A stretch of 64,000 bases of DNA from Streptomyces sp. Y2F8-2 (GTDB lineage Bacteria; Actinomycetota; Actinomycetes; Streptomycetales; Streptomycetaceae), in NCBI RefSeq assembly GCF_014905555.1, contig NZ_BNGS01000002.1, forward strand, positions 682,001 to 746,000. Direction: 5' to 3'. The notes beneath the pieces were generated by a model. The model had not been told where the DNA came from, did no database searches, and was given only the letters and a program-made list of their open reading frames with translations. Below, one piece after another: positions 44,468 to 53,775 of this stretch (position 1 is the stretch's first letter; every line of letters starts with the position of its first letter). The translations under genes were made by a program, and so were the position numbers.

Positions 44468-45115
44468 ATGTCCGGCACCCGGCTCGACGGCAGGGTCGAA
44501 CGCGGGAACCGGACCCGGCAGCTGGTGTTGCGGCGGACCGTCGACATCGCCTCCGTCGAAGGGCTGGACGCGCTGTCCGTGGGCCGCATCGCGACCGAAC
44601 TGCAGCTGAGCAAGAGCGGCGTGTTCGCCCTCTTCGGGTCCAAGCAGGAGCTGCAGCTCGCCACGGTCCGGGAGGCGTCCCGCATCTACGTCGAGCAGGT
44701 CGTACGTCCCGCCGCCGACACCCCCGTCGGGCTCGCCCGGTTGTGGCGGCTGTGCGAGCTGTGGCTCGACTACTCCGAGGGCCGCGTCTTTCCCGGCGGC
44801 TGCTTCTTCTACGGCGTGATCGCCGAGTACGACGCCCGCTCGGGGCCCGTCCACGACGCGATCGTCCGGGCCCAGCGGGACTGGACCGCCCACATCGAGC
44901 GCACGATCACCGAGGCCCGCGACGACACCCGTGAGCTGCGTGCCGACACCGACGCGCCGCAACTCGCCTTCGAGCTCATCGCGTTGATGGAGACCGCCAA
45001 CGTCGTCTCCGTGCTGCACGACGACGGCACCGCCTATCGCCGCGCCCGGATCGCCATCGCGTCGCGGTTGCGGGCCGCCGCTGCGGGTCCGTCGGTCGTG
45101 CCTCAAGTCCCGTGA
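44468..45115 (+). CDS. TetR-family transcriptional regulator
   Basis: 215 residues. HTH at about 20-60: RQLVLRRTVDIASVEGLDALSVGRIATELQLSKSGVFALFGSKQELQLATV. The ligand domain has the WLDYSEGRVFPGGCFF motif found in the TetR_C family 16/YcdC-like subset. AGGAGG precedes ATG 44468. Two palindromic sites just downstream of its stop point to control of the following gene. Confidence 0.93.
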   Translation: MSGTRLDGRVERGNRTRQLVLRRTVDIASVEGLDALSVGRIATELQLSKSGVFALFGSKQELQLATVREASRIYVEQVVRPAADTPVGLARLWRLCELWLDYSEGRVFPGGCFFYGVIAEYDARSGPVHDAIVRAQRDWTAHIERTITEARDDTRELRADTDAPQLAFELIALMETANVVSVLHDDGTAYRRARIAIASRLRAAAAGPSVVPQVP

Positions 45116-45139
45116 ACCTTAGGAGATTTATGACCGGAT

Positions 45140-45186
45140 ACGATCGTCGGAAACTAGTAGCACGATCGTTCGCACAGTTTTATCCT
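45140..45186 (+). promoter_or_regulatory. double ACGATCGT operator and leaderless promoter
   Basis: The self-complementary ACGATCGT occurs at 45140-45147 and 45162-45169, 22 bp centre to centre. TATCCT (45181-45186) is 7 bases before ATG 45194 and is the likely -10. The second site lies between -35 and -10 and the first just upstream of -35, ideal for repression by two dimers of the adjacent TetR protein. Confidence 0.6.
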
Positions 45187-45193
45187 CGGCGCC

Positions 45194-45817
45194 ATGGACA
45201 TCACCGGAGCGAACGAAGCCGAACTCGTCGAGCTCGACCGGATCGCGGTGCAGGAGTCGGTACGGCTGGTGGAGCTGGCCCGGGAGCAGGACTGGGAGCG
45301 CGACACCCCGTGCGCGCAATGGACCCTGCGGAGTCTCGTGGCGCACATGGCCGCCCAGCACCACGGGTTCGCGGCCGCCGCGCGGGGTGCCGGGAGCGAG
45401 AGGGCGCACTGGCGGGAGCCCGAGGACATGCGCGACCCGTCGACCACCTACCGCGTCGCCGCCATGAGCGTGCTGGCCGCCTTCGCCGAACCGGACGTCG
45501 TCGGGCGGGAGTTCGCGCTGCCCGAGCTGGGGCGCGTGGTGCCCGGACGGGTGGCCCTCGGGTTCCACCTGGTCGACTACGTGGTGCACGCGTGGGACGT
45601 GGCCGCCGCTCTGGGTACGACACCGGCGCTGCCCGCCGCCGTGCTCGAGGCCGCCCTCGGTGTCGCCCTGCTCGTGCCGACGAACCCGGTGGGACGCGGA
45701 CCGGGCTTCGCCTTCGCGCCGCCGCTCGCCGTACCGCCGGGCGCGGATCCGCTCACCGCGACCCTGCGCCTGCTCGGCCGGGACCCCGGCGCGTGGGCGG
45801 TCGCGCGGCAGCCGTAG
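45194..45817 (+). CDS. TIGR03086-type mycothiol/DinB-fold metal-binding protein
   Basis: 207 residues. [29 protein letters not shown] has the family DinB metal site (first His) and [20 protein letters not shown] the second (H and H-x-W-D). Related proteins include mycothiol-dependent maleylpyruvate isomerase; many are general thiol-transferases (MST-like). The gene lies 78 bases after the TetR gene and is probably its target. Confidence 0.87.
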   Translation: MDITGANEAELVELDRIAVQESVRLVELAREQDWERDTPCAQWTLRSLVAHMAAQHHGFAAAARGAGSERAHWREPEDMRDPSTTYRVAAMSVLAAFAEPDVVGREFALPELGRVVPGRVALGFHLVDYVVHAWDVAAALGTTPALPAAVLEAALGVALLVPTNPVGRGPGFAFAPPLAVPPGADPLTATLRLLGRDPGAWAVARQP

Positions 45818-45953
45818 CGGGTCCGGCGGAACCTCAAATGTTGCTCTGAACGTCCCCGGTCAGGGGTTCAGCGCCGACAGCCGGGGCCATGACTCCGTCA
45901 CCGCGGCAGCGGGCGGTCCACGGGTACGGGCGGGCCGGGCGAGGGAGGGGACG

Positions 45954-47258
45954 ATGGAGCGACTGGGAACGGGCATCGGGTGGCGGCCGGAGATCGCCGA
46001 CGCGGTGGAGCGCATGCCGGGCCTCGACTGGGTGGAGGTCGTGGCCGAGAACGTGTGCCCCGGGCACCTCCCCGAGTCACTGCTGCGGCTGCGCGAGCGC
46101 GGCGTCACCGTCGTCCCGCACGGTGTGTCCCTCGGCCTCGGCGGCGCGGACCGCCCCGACGAGGCCCGGCTGGCCGCGCTCGCCGAGCGGGCCGAGGCCC
46201 TGGGCGCGCCGCTCGTCACCGAGCACATCGCGTTCGTACGGGCGGGCGGACCGCGGACGGCGTCGCCGCTGCTGGAGGCCGGGCACCTGCTGCCGGTGCC
46301 GCGCACCCGGGACGCGCTGACGGTCCTGTGCGAGAACGTCCGGATCGCACAGGACGCGCTGCCCGTGCCGCTCGCCGTGGAGAACATCGCGGCGCTGATC
46401 TCCTGGCCGGGCGAGGAGATGACGGAGGGGCAGTTCCTGTACGAACTGGTGGAGCGCACCGGCGTGCGGCTGCTGATCGACGTCGCCAACCTCCACACCA
46501 ACCACGTCAACCGGGGCGAGGACCCGGCGAAGGCGCTCGACGAACTGCCCGTCGAGGCGATCGCGTACGTCCATGTCGCGGGCGGCTACGAACGCGACGG
46601 CGTCTGGCACGACAGCCACGCCCACCCGGTCCCACCACCCGTCCTGGACATCCTGGCGGACCTGGCGTCCCGTACCGCGCCACCGGGCGTCCTGCTGGAA
46701 CGCGACGAGAACTTCCCCGAACCGGCGGAGCTGGAGCGGGAGTTGGCCGTCATCCGGGAGACGGTCGAGAAGGCGGCGCCCGGCCCGGGGACGCGTACGT
46801 CCCTGGCAACGGCAGCGAGCGGGCTCCCGGGTGCCGACACGGAAGCGGACCGGCAGCGGCTCGGGCTCGCCCAGGCCGCGCTGCTGTCCTGCCTCGTCGC
46901 CGGCACTCCCGTTCCCGAGGGGTTCGACCGGGTGCGGCTCGGGGTGCAGGCGCGGGCCCTCGCCGCCAAGCGGGCCGGTGTCGTGGCCAAGGTCGCGCCC
47001 GAGCTGCCCGGCATCCTCGGGGAGGGGTACCGGTCCGCCTTCCTCGGCTACGCCCAGCGGCACCCGATGGCCGGCGGCTACCGGCGCGACGCCCTCGACT
47101 TCGCCGAGCACCTGCTGCTCACCGGGCGGCCGGAGGACAACGAGGCGCGGCGCCGGCTGCGCGCGTGGTGGCTGGAGCGTTCGGGCCCCACGCCGCCGTC
47201 CCGGCATCCCGCCGCCCGTGCGCTCCGCGCCACGCGCCGGGTCCTGCTGCGGAACTGA
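45954..47258 (+). CDS. DUF692 (MNIO) multinuclear iron oxidative enzyme with SCO6045-like C-terminal domain
   Basis: 434 residues. The N-terminal ~275 form the DUF692 TIM barrel with all metal-ligand positions visible: H56 (VVPHGVSL), E90-H91 (TEHIAF), E143-N144 (AVENIA), D176 and N179 ([11 protein letters not shown]), H207 (YVHVAGG), D220 and H222 (DSHAH), E249 and D251 (LERDEN). Known members (MbnB, TglH, ChrH) modify cysteines of peptides using two or three irons and O2. Residues ~295-434 are a helical domain of unknown role, unlike the separate partner protein of characterised systems. No Cys-rich precursor is adjacent. ATG 45954 with GAGGGAGGGG. Confidence 0.88.
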   Translation: MERLGTGIGWRPEIADAVERMPGLDWVEVVAENVCPGHLPESLLRLRERGVTVVPHGVSLGLGGADRPDEARLAALAERAEALGAPLVTEHIAFVRAGGPRTASPLLEAGHLLPVPRTRDALTVLCENVRIAQDALPVPLAVENIAALISWPGEEMTEGQFLYELVERTGVRLLIDVANLHTNHVNRGEDPAKALDELPVEAIAYVHVAGGYERDGVWHDSHAHPVPPPVLDILADLASRTAPPGVLLERDENFPEPAELERELAVIRETVEKAAPGPGTRTSLATAASGLPGADTEADRQRLGLAQAALLSCLVAGTPVPEGFDRVRLGVQARALAAKRAGVVAKVAPELPGILGEGYRSAFLGYAQRHPMAGGYRRDALDFAEHLLLTGRPEDNEARRRLRAWWLERSGPTPPSRHPAARALRATRRVLLRN

Positions 47259-47475
47259 GGGGCCTTGCCGCGGGGCGCTGCCCGCGTCCGCCCGCCGCGT
47301 AGCACTCCGGCGGGCGTTCAGGAGGTCGTCCGCGGGGAATGTGCCGTGGTTAACACAACAGTCGCGCCCTTGAGGGAGAGCGGTTGCTTGCGCGGTTCGT
47401 CCGGCAATGCCCGGTCTTGCGACTGCGGTATTCGGTGCGCGATGCCTGGTTTCCATCCGCTTTGTCTGGTACGGC

Positions 47476-47508
47476 AGTTGGCGTATACGGCGCAGTAATA
47501 TGCCAACT
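47476..47508 (+). promoter_or_regulatory. promoter/operator region of the DUF4142 gene
   Basis: AGTTGGC (47476-47482) and GCCAACT (47502-47508) are perfect inverted repeats with a 19-base spacer that ends in TAATAT (47496-47501), a strong -10 for this genome. A repressor bridging the arms would cover the promoter. No other gene is seen in 47259-47554. Confidence 0.45.
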
Positions 47509-47554
47509 CGCACCCGAAGCGCACTAGCGTGCGGTGCCGCAAGCAGGAGGCACC

Positions 47555-48316
47555 ATGAGATCCAGACCCGTCCGAGGCCGCGGCATCCTCAGCGGCACCG
47601 GGATCCTCATCATCTTGCTCGCGGGGACCCTCGCCGCGCTGGTCTTCCCGGTCTGGTCCTACGCGGACCGCGCCGGCACCGGCGTGGACACTCTGAACGC
47701 CGAGTCCGTATCGACCCAGTACGGTCCGCTGTCCGGGCTGGACCGCGACTTCGTCACCAAGGTACGGCTGGCCGGGCTGTGGGAGCTGCCCGCGGGACAG
47801 CAGGCCGAGCAGAAGGGCACCACCGAGGCCGTCCGCACCGCGGGCGAGCACTTGGTGCAGGGCCACACCTTCCTGGACGCCCGGGTCCGCGACGTCGCCG
47901 CGCGGCTCGGCCTCGCCCTGCCCAATCAGCCGAACGCCCAGCAGCGCCAGTGGCTCGACACCCTGGACGCCGCCCAGGGCGAGGAGTACGACCGCGACTT
48001 CGCCAACCTGCTCCGCCGGGCCCACGGCAAGGTCTTCACCGTCGTCGCCCAGGTCCGCGCCACGACCCGCAACTCGCTCGTGCGCGCCCTCGCCGACGAC
48101 GCGAACGCGACGGTCCTGGACCACATCAAGGTCCTGGAGGCCACCGGTTACGTCGACTTCGACGCGCTGGCGCAGGACGCGGCCACCTCGAGCCCGCCCC
48201 CGCTCACCCACTCCCCCGCGCCGCCCGGGCCCACGGAAGACCCCGGCACACCGGTCCCGGTGACCCCCTCGCCGACGTACACACTGCCGCCGGCCGCGTC
48301 GAGCCCACCGCCGTGA
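47555..48316 (+). CDS. DUF4142 domain secreted/anchored protein
   Basis: 253 residues. Signal anchor ILSGTGILIILLAGTLAALVFPVW, then a four-helix DUF4142 domain (LSGLDRDFVTKVRLAGLWELPAGQQAEQKGTTEAVRTAGEHLVQGHTFLDARVRDVA), related to ferritin-like bundles, and a Pro/Ser/Thr-rich tail. Function of the family unknown, periplasmic. ATG 47555 with AGGAGG. Confidence 0.85.
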   Translation: MRSRPVRGRGILSGTGILIILLAGTLAALVFPVWSYADRAGTGVDTLNAESVSTQYGPLSGLDRDFVTKVRLAGLWELPAGQQAEQKGTTEAVRTAGEHLVQGHTFLDARVRDVAARLGLALPNQPNAQQRQWLDTLDAAQGEEYDRDFANLLRRAHGKVFTVVAQVRATTRNSLVRALADDANATVLDHIKVLEATGYVDFDALAQDAATSSPPPLTHSPAPPGPTEDPGTPVPVTPSPTYTLPPAASSPPP

Positions 48317-48325
48317 TCCACCGGC

Positions 48326-48349
48326 GGGGGCGCGGCAGGCCGCGCCCCC
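48326..48349. terminator. bidirectional hairpin terminator
   Basis: Perfect 10-bp stem (48326-48335 with 48340-48349) and a 4-base loop between the convergent DUF4142 and hemQ genes. Confidence 0.85.
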
Positions 48350-48362
48350 CGTCGGAATGCGC

Positions 48363-48520
48363 TCAGGCGAGCCCGGCCACCAGCTCCGCGACCGACTTCC
48401 TGCGCCCGGTGCTGCATCATCCGGGGGACGACCCCCAGACCCCCGGCCGGACGACGGGGCACCGTCTCCCGTCAGGCGAGCCCGGCCACCAGCTCAGCGA
48501 CCGACTTCCTGCGCCCGGTG
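48363..48520. repeat. 49-bp direct duplication of the hemQ 3' end
   Basis: 48363-48411 is identical to 48472-48520, the last 49 bases of hemQ including its stop codon, except for one base. The copies are 109 bp apart; the extra copy lies between hemQ and its terminator. Confidence 0.93.
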
Positions 48521-49203
48521 AAGAAGGGCACTTCCTCGCGGACGTGCATCCGTGCCTCCGAGCCGCGCAGGTGGCGCATGAGGTCGACGATGCGGTAGAG
48601 CTCGTCGGCCTCGAAGGCCAGGATCCACTCGTAGTCGCCGAGGGAGAACGACGCGACCGTGTTGGCCCGCACGTCCGGGTAGCCGCGGGCCATCTTGCCG
48701 TGGTCCGCGAGCATGCGGCGGCGGTCCTCGTCCGGCAGCAGATACCAGTCGTAGGAACGCACGAACGGGTAGACGCTGACGTAGTTGCGCGGCGTCTCGT
48801 CGGCGAGGAACGCCGGGATGTGCGAGCGGTTGAACTCGGCCGGGCGGTGCAGCGCCATGTTCGACCACACCGGGGTGAGCGCGCGGCCCAGTTTCGTGCG
48901 GCGGAAGAGGTTGTACGCCTCCTGGAGCTGGTCGCTCGTCTCGGCGTGCCACCAGATCATGAGGTCGGCGTCGGCGCGCAGGCCGGACACGTCGTACGTG
49001 CCGCGGATGGTCACGTCCTTGGCTGCGAGCTGGTCGAACAGCTCCTGGACCTCGTCGGCGTACCCGGCGCGGTCCTCGGGCAGCACGTCCTTCAGCTTGA
49101 AGACGGACCACAGCGTGTAGCGGATGACCTCGTTGAGGTCCTTGGCCAGCTTGCCCTTGTTCGGGATCCTGCCGGACTCGGTGGTGGGGGCGTCGTCACT
49201 CAT
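48472..49203 (-). CDS. hemQ: coproheme decarboxylase (chlorite dismutase-like)
   Basis: 243 residues, typical actinobacterial HemQ (ChdC). Catalytic Tyr Y145 in [12 protein letters not shown] and proximal His H168 in [14 protein letters not shown], plus the final [15 protein letters not shown]. It decarboxylates iron-coproporphyrin to haem b, last step of the coproporphyrin route. ATG 49203 is four bases after the hemY stop, so they form an operon. Its 3' end is duplicated downstream. Confidence 0.96.
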   Translation of the reverse strand: MSDDAPTTESGRIPNKGKLAKDLNEVIRYTLWSVFKLKDVLPEDRAGYADEVQELFDQLAAKDVTIRGTYDVSGLRADADLMIWWHAETSDQLQEAYNLFRRTKLGRALTPVWSNMALHRPAEFNRSHIPAFLADETPRNYVSVYPFVRSYDWYLLPDEDRRRMLADHGKMARGYPDVRANTVASFSLGDYEWILAFEADELYRIVDLMRHLRGSEARMHVREEVPFFTGRRKSVAELVAGLA

Positions 49204-49207
49204 GCAC

Positions 49208-50665
49208 CTATTCTCCCGCTCCGCCGTGCAGGCTCTGCACCGGGTTGGCGGTGAGCTCCTCGACACCGCGCAGGTCACCGCCCAGCTGATCGACGGCCGC
49301 GTACGCGCTCGCGATGCACGCCGGGATGCCGACCCCGTCGTACACCGCGCCGCACACCGCGAGCGCCGGCAGCTTCGCCACGTGCGCGCGGATGCGGGCC
49401 ACGCGCGCGTGGTGACCGACCGGGTACTGGGGCAGGCCGTCGGTCCAGCGGGTGACGCGCGTCTCGATCGGGGCGGCGTCCAGGCCGGTCGCCTCGCGCA
49501 GGTCGTGCCGCGAGACGGCCACGAGGTCGGCGTCCTCGCGGCGCAGGATCTCCGTCTCGCCGTACCGCCCCACGGACGTCCTCAGCACCAGCACGTCCGG
49601 GTCCTCCTCGGCGATCCAGCCCCACTTCCGGGAGGCGAACGTCGACGCCTTGATCGTGCGTCCGTCGACGGGCGGCACGAGGAAGCCGCTGCCCTCGGGG
49701 AGGGTGACGTCGGCGCGGCGGTAGGCGAGGGTGACCAGAGCCATGGAGGCGTACTCGACGGTGCGCAGTTCGGCGGCCGCTCCCGGGCACTCGGCGGCCA
49801 GCAGCCGGGCGGCCACGGCGGCGGGCGCCGCGATCACCACCGCGTCCGCCCTCTCCGCACGGTCCCCCACGACGACCTCCCACCCCTCCAACGTGCGGCG
49901 CAGTCCGTCCGCCGCGGTCCTCAGCCGGATCTCACCGCCCCGCGAGCGCACCGACTCGGCGACCGCGAGCGGCAGTTGGCCGACGCCTCCCTCGATCCCC
50001 ATGAAGACCGGCCCGGTCTGCTGCGCCGCGGCGGCCTTCGCCTGGATCTCGCGGACCGCTTCCGTCAGCGAGTCGTGCGCCTTGGCGGCCTCGAAGAGCT
50101 GCGGGACCGCCGAGCGCAGGGAGATGCGGTACGCGTCGCCCGCGTACACCCCGCCGAGGAGCGGCTCCACCAGGCGGTCGACGACCTCGCGGCCGAGGCG
50201 CGCCGCCACGTACTCCCCCACCGCCACGTCGTCGCCGATCTCCGTGCGCGGCAGCTCCGCGTCGCGCTCGATCCGGGCCAGGCCCTCGTCGGACAGGACG
50301 CCGGACAGTGCGGAGGCCGTGCCGGGGACGCCCATGACGTGCCCCTTCGGCATGGGCCGCAGCGCGCCGCGGGTCCAGATCGAGGCGGTCGCCGTGGCGG
50401 GCGGCTGGAGGCGGTCCGTGAGTCCCGCCTCCCGGGCGAGCGCCACCGCCTCCGGCCGCCGGGCCAGCATCGACTCGGCCCCGAGGTCGACCCGCACGCC
50501 CGCGATGTCGCCGGGCAGCAGCTTGCCGCCGACCCGGTCGGACGCCTCCAGGACCGTGACCCGTGCGCCACGGTCCAGCAGCCGGTGGGCGGCGGCCAGG
50601 CCCGCGATCCCGCCCCCGATGACGACGACATGCCCCGCGCCCCCGCGGGCCTCCACTGCGCTCAT
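49208..50665 (-). CDS. hemY: coproporphyrinogen III / protoporphyrinogen oxidase
   Basis: 485 residues. FAD-binding [39 protein letters not shown] at the N terminus, family segments [22 protein letters not shown] and the C-terminal FAD contact [16 protein letters not shown]. In actinobacteria HemY (CgoX) oxidises coproporphyrinogen III. ATG 50665 preceded by GGGGAC. Co-transcribed with hemQ. Confidence 0.95.
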   Translation of the reverse strand: MSAVEARGGAGHVVVIGGGIAGLAAAHRLLDRGARVTVLEASDRVGGKLLPGDIAGVRVDLGAESMLARRPEAVALAREAGLTDRLQPPATATASIWTRGALRPMPKGHVMGVPGTASALSGVLSDEGLARIERDAELPRTEIGDDVAVGEYVAARLGREVVDRLVEPLLGGVYAGDAYRISLRSAVPQLFEAAKAHDSLTEAVREIQAKAAAAQQTGPVFMGIEGGVGQLPLAVAESVRSRGGEIRLRTAADGLRRTLEGWEVVVGDRAERADAVVIAAPAAVAARLLAAECPGAAAELRTVEYASMALVTLAYRRADVTLPEGSGFLVPPVDGRTIKASTFASRKWGWIAEEDPDVLVLRTSVGRYGETEILRREDADLVAVSRHDLREATGLDAAPIETRVTRWTDGLPQYPVGHHARVARIRAHVAKLPALAVCGAVYDGVGIPACIASAYAAVDQLGGDLRGVEELTANPVQSLHGGAGE

Positions 50666-50822
50666 GTCCCCAGCCTCTCAGACCCCGCTGACACCCCGGA
50701 GGGCGCCCGGTGTCCCCGCCGAGTCCCGACCGTGACCGCATCGGGACCGCATCCGGCCAACGTTCCGCGGGGGCCCGGAGTCGAAGAAGTGTCCGTCACG
50801 ACGACTTCCGGGGGTTCGACCG

Positions 50823-51785
50823 ATGCACACTCCACGCTCCCCACGCCCGGTGCGGGTGCTGGCCGCGACGCTCCTCGCCGCCGCGCTCGCGCTCGCGGGC
50901 TGCAGCGCCGACGACACCGGCGCGTCGAGCGACAGCAAGGCCGGCCCCGCCAAGGGCGCGCAGCGACAGGGCGCCGCCGACAGCGGCACGGGCGGCGGCT
51001 CTACGGCACGCGGCAGCACGCCGAAGCTCACCACGAACGCCGTCATCCGTACGGCATCGCTGACCGTGCAGGTCGAGGACGTGCCCAAGGCCCTCGACGA
51101 AGCGCGCGCCACCGTCGAGAACGCGGGCGGGTTCGTCGGCGACGAGAGCACCACCCGCGACCTGGAGGGCGACGAACGCACCCGGCTCGTGCTGCGCGTC
51201 CCCACCGAGAAGTACGACCAGGTGCTCACCGCGCTCCAGGGCGCGGGAAAACTCGTCGAGCGCACCGCCAAGGCCGAGGACGTCACCGACCAGGTCGTCG
51301 ACGTGGAGAGCCGCATCAGGTCGCAGCGCGCCAGCGTGGCCCGGGTGCGGGAGCTGATGGACCGGGCGACGAAGCTCGGTGACGTGGTCGCCCTGGAAGG
51401 GGAGTTGAGCTCCCGCGAGGCCGACCTGGAGGCCCTGCTCGCCCGTCAGGCGTCCCTGAAGGACCGCACCAGCCTGGCCACCATCACGCTCTCGCTGTCC
51501 GAGACCCCGGTTCAGAAGGCGGCAAAGGACGACCGGCCCGGTTTCCTGGACGCCCTGGCGGGCGGCTGGCACGTCTTCGTCACGCTCCTGCGGTGGATCG
51601 CCCTGGCGATCGGCGCCGCCCTCCCCTTCCTGCTGCTCGCGGCCGTCCTGGTGCTGCTCTGGACCCGGGTGGTGCGCCCCCGACTGCCGCGCCGCCCTGA
51701 CCCGGTGCCGGCGGCGCCCGCCCTCGGCCCGCTGCCCGTGGCCCGGACGGCGCCGGAGCACGAAAACCGGGGCGGGCAGGACTGA
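50823..51785 (+). CDS. DUF4349 domain lipoprotein
   Basis: 320 residues. Lipobox ALAGC, disordered Ser/Gly-rich linker, then the DUF4349 domain: VIRTASLTVQVEDVPKALDEARATVENAGGFVGDEST, LVLRVPTEKYDQVLTAL, and a coiled coil VVDVESRIRSQRASVARVRELMDRATKLGDVVALEGELS. A C-terminal helix (~260-285) puts the tail back in the cytosol. Envelope function unknown. Divergent from hemY. Confidence 0.87.
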   Translation: MHTPRSPRPVRVLAATLLAAALALAGCSADDTGASSDSKAGPAKGAQRQGAADSGTGGGSTARGSTPKLTTNAVIRTASLTVQVEDVPKALDEARATVENAGGFVGDESTTRDLEGDERTRLVLRVPTEKYDQVLTALQGAGKLVERTAKAEDVTDQVVDVESRIRSQRASVARVRELMDRATKLGDVVALEGELSSREADLEALLARQASLKDRTSLATITLSLSETPVQKAAKDDRPGFLDALAGGWHVFVTLLRWIALAIGAALPFLLLAAVLVLLWTRVVRPRLPRRPDPVPAAPALGPLPVARTAPEHENRGGQD

Positions 51786-51812
51786 GATGCCCCCTGCCCG
51801 TAGCGTGTTCGC

Positions 51813-53213
51813 ATGAACATGAGCCGTACGAGCCGTCCGCGGGAGCGCCTGGTCGTCATCGGCGGCGATGCGGCGGGCATGTCCGCCGCATCGCAGGCGC
51901 GCCGCCTCAAGGGCCCCGACGAACTGGAGATCGTGGCGTTCGAACGCGGCCACTTCTCCTCGTTCTCGGCCTGCGGCATCCCGTACTGGGTGGGTGGCGA
52001 CGTCGCCGGCCGGGACGAACTGATCGCCCGTACACCCGAGGAGCACCGGGCGCGCGGCATCGACCTGCGCATGCGGACGGAGGTCACGGAGATCGACGTG
52101 GCGGGCTGCCGGGTCCGCGCCCGGAACGTCGACTCCGGGGCCGAGGAGTGGACGTCGTACGACAAGCTGGTGATCGCGACCGGGGCCCGCCCGGTCCGCC
52201 CCGACCTGCCCGGCGCCGACTCGCCCGGGGTGCACGGGGTGCAGACCCTGGACGACGGCCAGGCGCTCCTGGACGCCCTTGCCGCCACCAAGGGGCGCCG
52301 GGCGGTGGTCGTCGGCGCGGGCTACATCGGCGTGGAGATGGCCGAGGCGATGATCAACCGCGGCTACGAGGTCACCGTCGTCAACCGCGGCAGCGAACCC
52401 ATGAGCACGCTCGATGCGGACATGGGCCGGCTGGTGCACCGGGCCATGGAGGGCCTCGGCATCACCATGGTGGACAACGCCGAGGTCACCAAGATCCTCA
52501 CCGATGACGACGGCGGGGTCCGCGCGGTCGGCACGCAGGACGCCGAGTACCCGGCGGACGTGGTGGTCCTCGGGATCGGCGTACGGCCCGAGACGGCCCT
52601 GGCGCGGGACGCGGGGCTGCCGCTCGGCGACCACGGCGGGCTGCTCACCGACCTCGCGATGCGGGTGCGGGGTCACGAGAACATCTGGGCCGGCGGCGAC
52701 TGCGTCGAGGTCCTCGACCTGGTCTCCGGCCGTGAGCGGCACATTCCGCTGGGCACGCACGCCAACAAGCACGGGCAGGTCATCGGCACCAACGTCGGCG
52801 GCGGCTACGCCACGTTCCCCGGCGTCGTCGGCACGGCCGTGAGCAAGGTGTGCGACCTGGAGATCGCCCGCACCGGGCTGCGCGAGAAGGACGCGCGGCG
52901 GGCCGGGCTGCGGTACGAGACGGTCACGATCGAGTCGACGAGCCGCGCGGGCTACTACCCGAACGCGGCCCTCATGACGGTCAAGATGCTCGCCGAACGC
53001 CGCACGGGCCGCCTGCTGGGCGTCCAGATCGTCGGCCGGGAGGGCGCGGCGAAACGCGTGGACATCGCGGCGGTGGCGCTGACCGCGCGGATGACGGTGG
53101 AGGAGATGACGGCCCTGGACCTGGGCTACGCCCCGCCGTTCTCACCGGTGTGGGATCCGATCCTGGTGGCGGCCCGCAAGGCGACGGCGGCGGTTCGGAG
53201 AAACGCCGGGTGA
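51813..53213 (+). CDS. CoA-disulfide reductase-like FAD/NAD(P) oxidoreductase
   Basis: 466 residues. FAD motif LVVIGGDAAGMSAASQARRL, single redox Cys C54 in FSACGIPYWVGG, NAD-binding AVVVGAGYIGVEMAEAM, and second FAD contact NIWAGGDC; dimerisation domain with YYPNAALMTVKMLAERRTGRLLGVQIVG. This matches the CoADR/Nox/persulfide-reductase group. Exact substrate (CoA disulfide, persulfide or O2) is undetermined. TAGCGT (51801-51806) lies 6 bases before ATG 51813: leaderless. Confidence 0.9.
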   Translation: MNMSRTSRPRERLVVIGGDAAGMSAASQARRLKGPDELEIVAFERGHFSSFSACGIPYWVGGDVAGRDELIARTPEEHRARGIDLRMRTEVTEIDVAGCRVRARNVDSGAEEWTSYDKLVIATGARPVRPDLPGADSPGVHGVQTLDDGQALLDALAATKGRRAVVVGAGYIGVEMAEAMINRGYEVTVVNRGSEPMSTLDADMGRLVHRAMEGLGITMVDNAEVTKILTDDDGGVRAVGTQDAEYPADVVVLGIGVRPETALARDAGLPLGDHGGLLTDLAMRVRGHENIWAGGDCVEVLDLVSGRERHIPLGTHANKHGQVIGTNVGGGYATFPGVVGTAVSKVCDLEIARTGLREKDARRAGLRYETVTIESTSRAGYYPNAALMTVKMLAERRTGRLLGVQIVGREGAAKRVDIAAVALTARMTVEEMTALDLGYAPPFSPVWDPILVAARKATAAVRRNAG

Positions 53214-53308
53214 GGGAAGGCGTCCCTCCAGGGGCGCGGGAACTGCGCGACCAGCCGAGGACAACCGGCACCCGGCCGACGATCGCAGCCCCCACGGCGA
53301 GCCCCGAA

Positions 53309-53650
53309 TCAAGCCGTCTCGTGCTGCCCGACCCCGTTGATCCTCTCGATGGCCTGCCGGGCCTGCTCCCCCGGCGGCCGTGACGGCAACGAGGACACAG
53401 ACGCGCTGGAGGCCACCGCGGGCGGCTGTGGCTGAGCCATCGGCTTCGCATGCGCGGCAGCGCCCCGCGAGGACCGCAGCCGGTGGCTGACCGCCTCGTC
53501 GAGGGTCACGGGCCGCTGCATCTGGGTCGCGAGCCGGGCGGCCTCCTGGCCGAGCCGCGCGACGTCCTCCCAGGGCAGCTGGATCACCAGCGCGAGCTCG
53601 GCCTCGCCGTCGGGCAGGGCGTGTATCGGAGGAGTAACTCGGTCGTTCAT
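53309..53650 (-). CDS. conserved hypothetical protein
   Basis: 113 residues. ELALVIQLPWEDVARLGQEAARLATQMQRPVTLDEAVSHRLRSS forms a short helical domain resembling antitoxin or DNA-binding-like small proteins but with no recognised motif; the rest is Pro/Ala/Ser-rich. ATG 53650 with GAGGAA upstream. Convergent with the CoADR-like gene. Confidence 0.65.
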   Translation of the reverse strand: MNDRVTPPIHALPDGEAELALVIQLPWEDVARLGQEAARLATQMQRPVTLDEAVSHRLRSSRGAAAHAKPMAQPQPPAVASSASVSSLPSRPPGEQARQAIERINGVGQHETA

Positions 53651-53775
53651 CGCCTGTTCCTCACGTCGTCCCCGCGACACGCCTTCCCCGCACCGCGGGC
53701 GGTTGAGGAGACATACGCAGCCGCGGAGCGCCGCGTTCACCGATTCACCCGGCCGATCCAGGGCAGTACTTCCTT

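Noticed and set aside
45130..45193. Strong SD (AGGAG) and ATG at 45130 as the start of a separate gene
   Set aside because: The resulting frame is an Arg-rich shadow of the DinB-type gene; the SD-like bases lie in the operator region upstream of the likely leaderless start.
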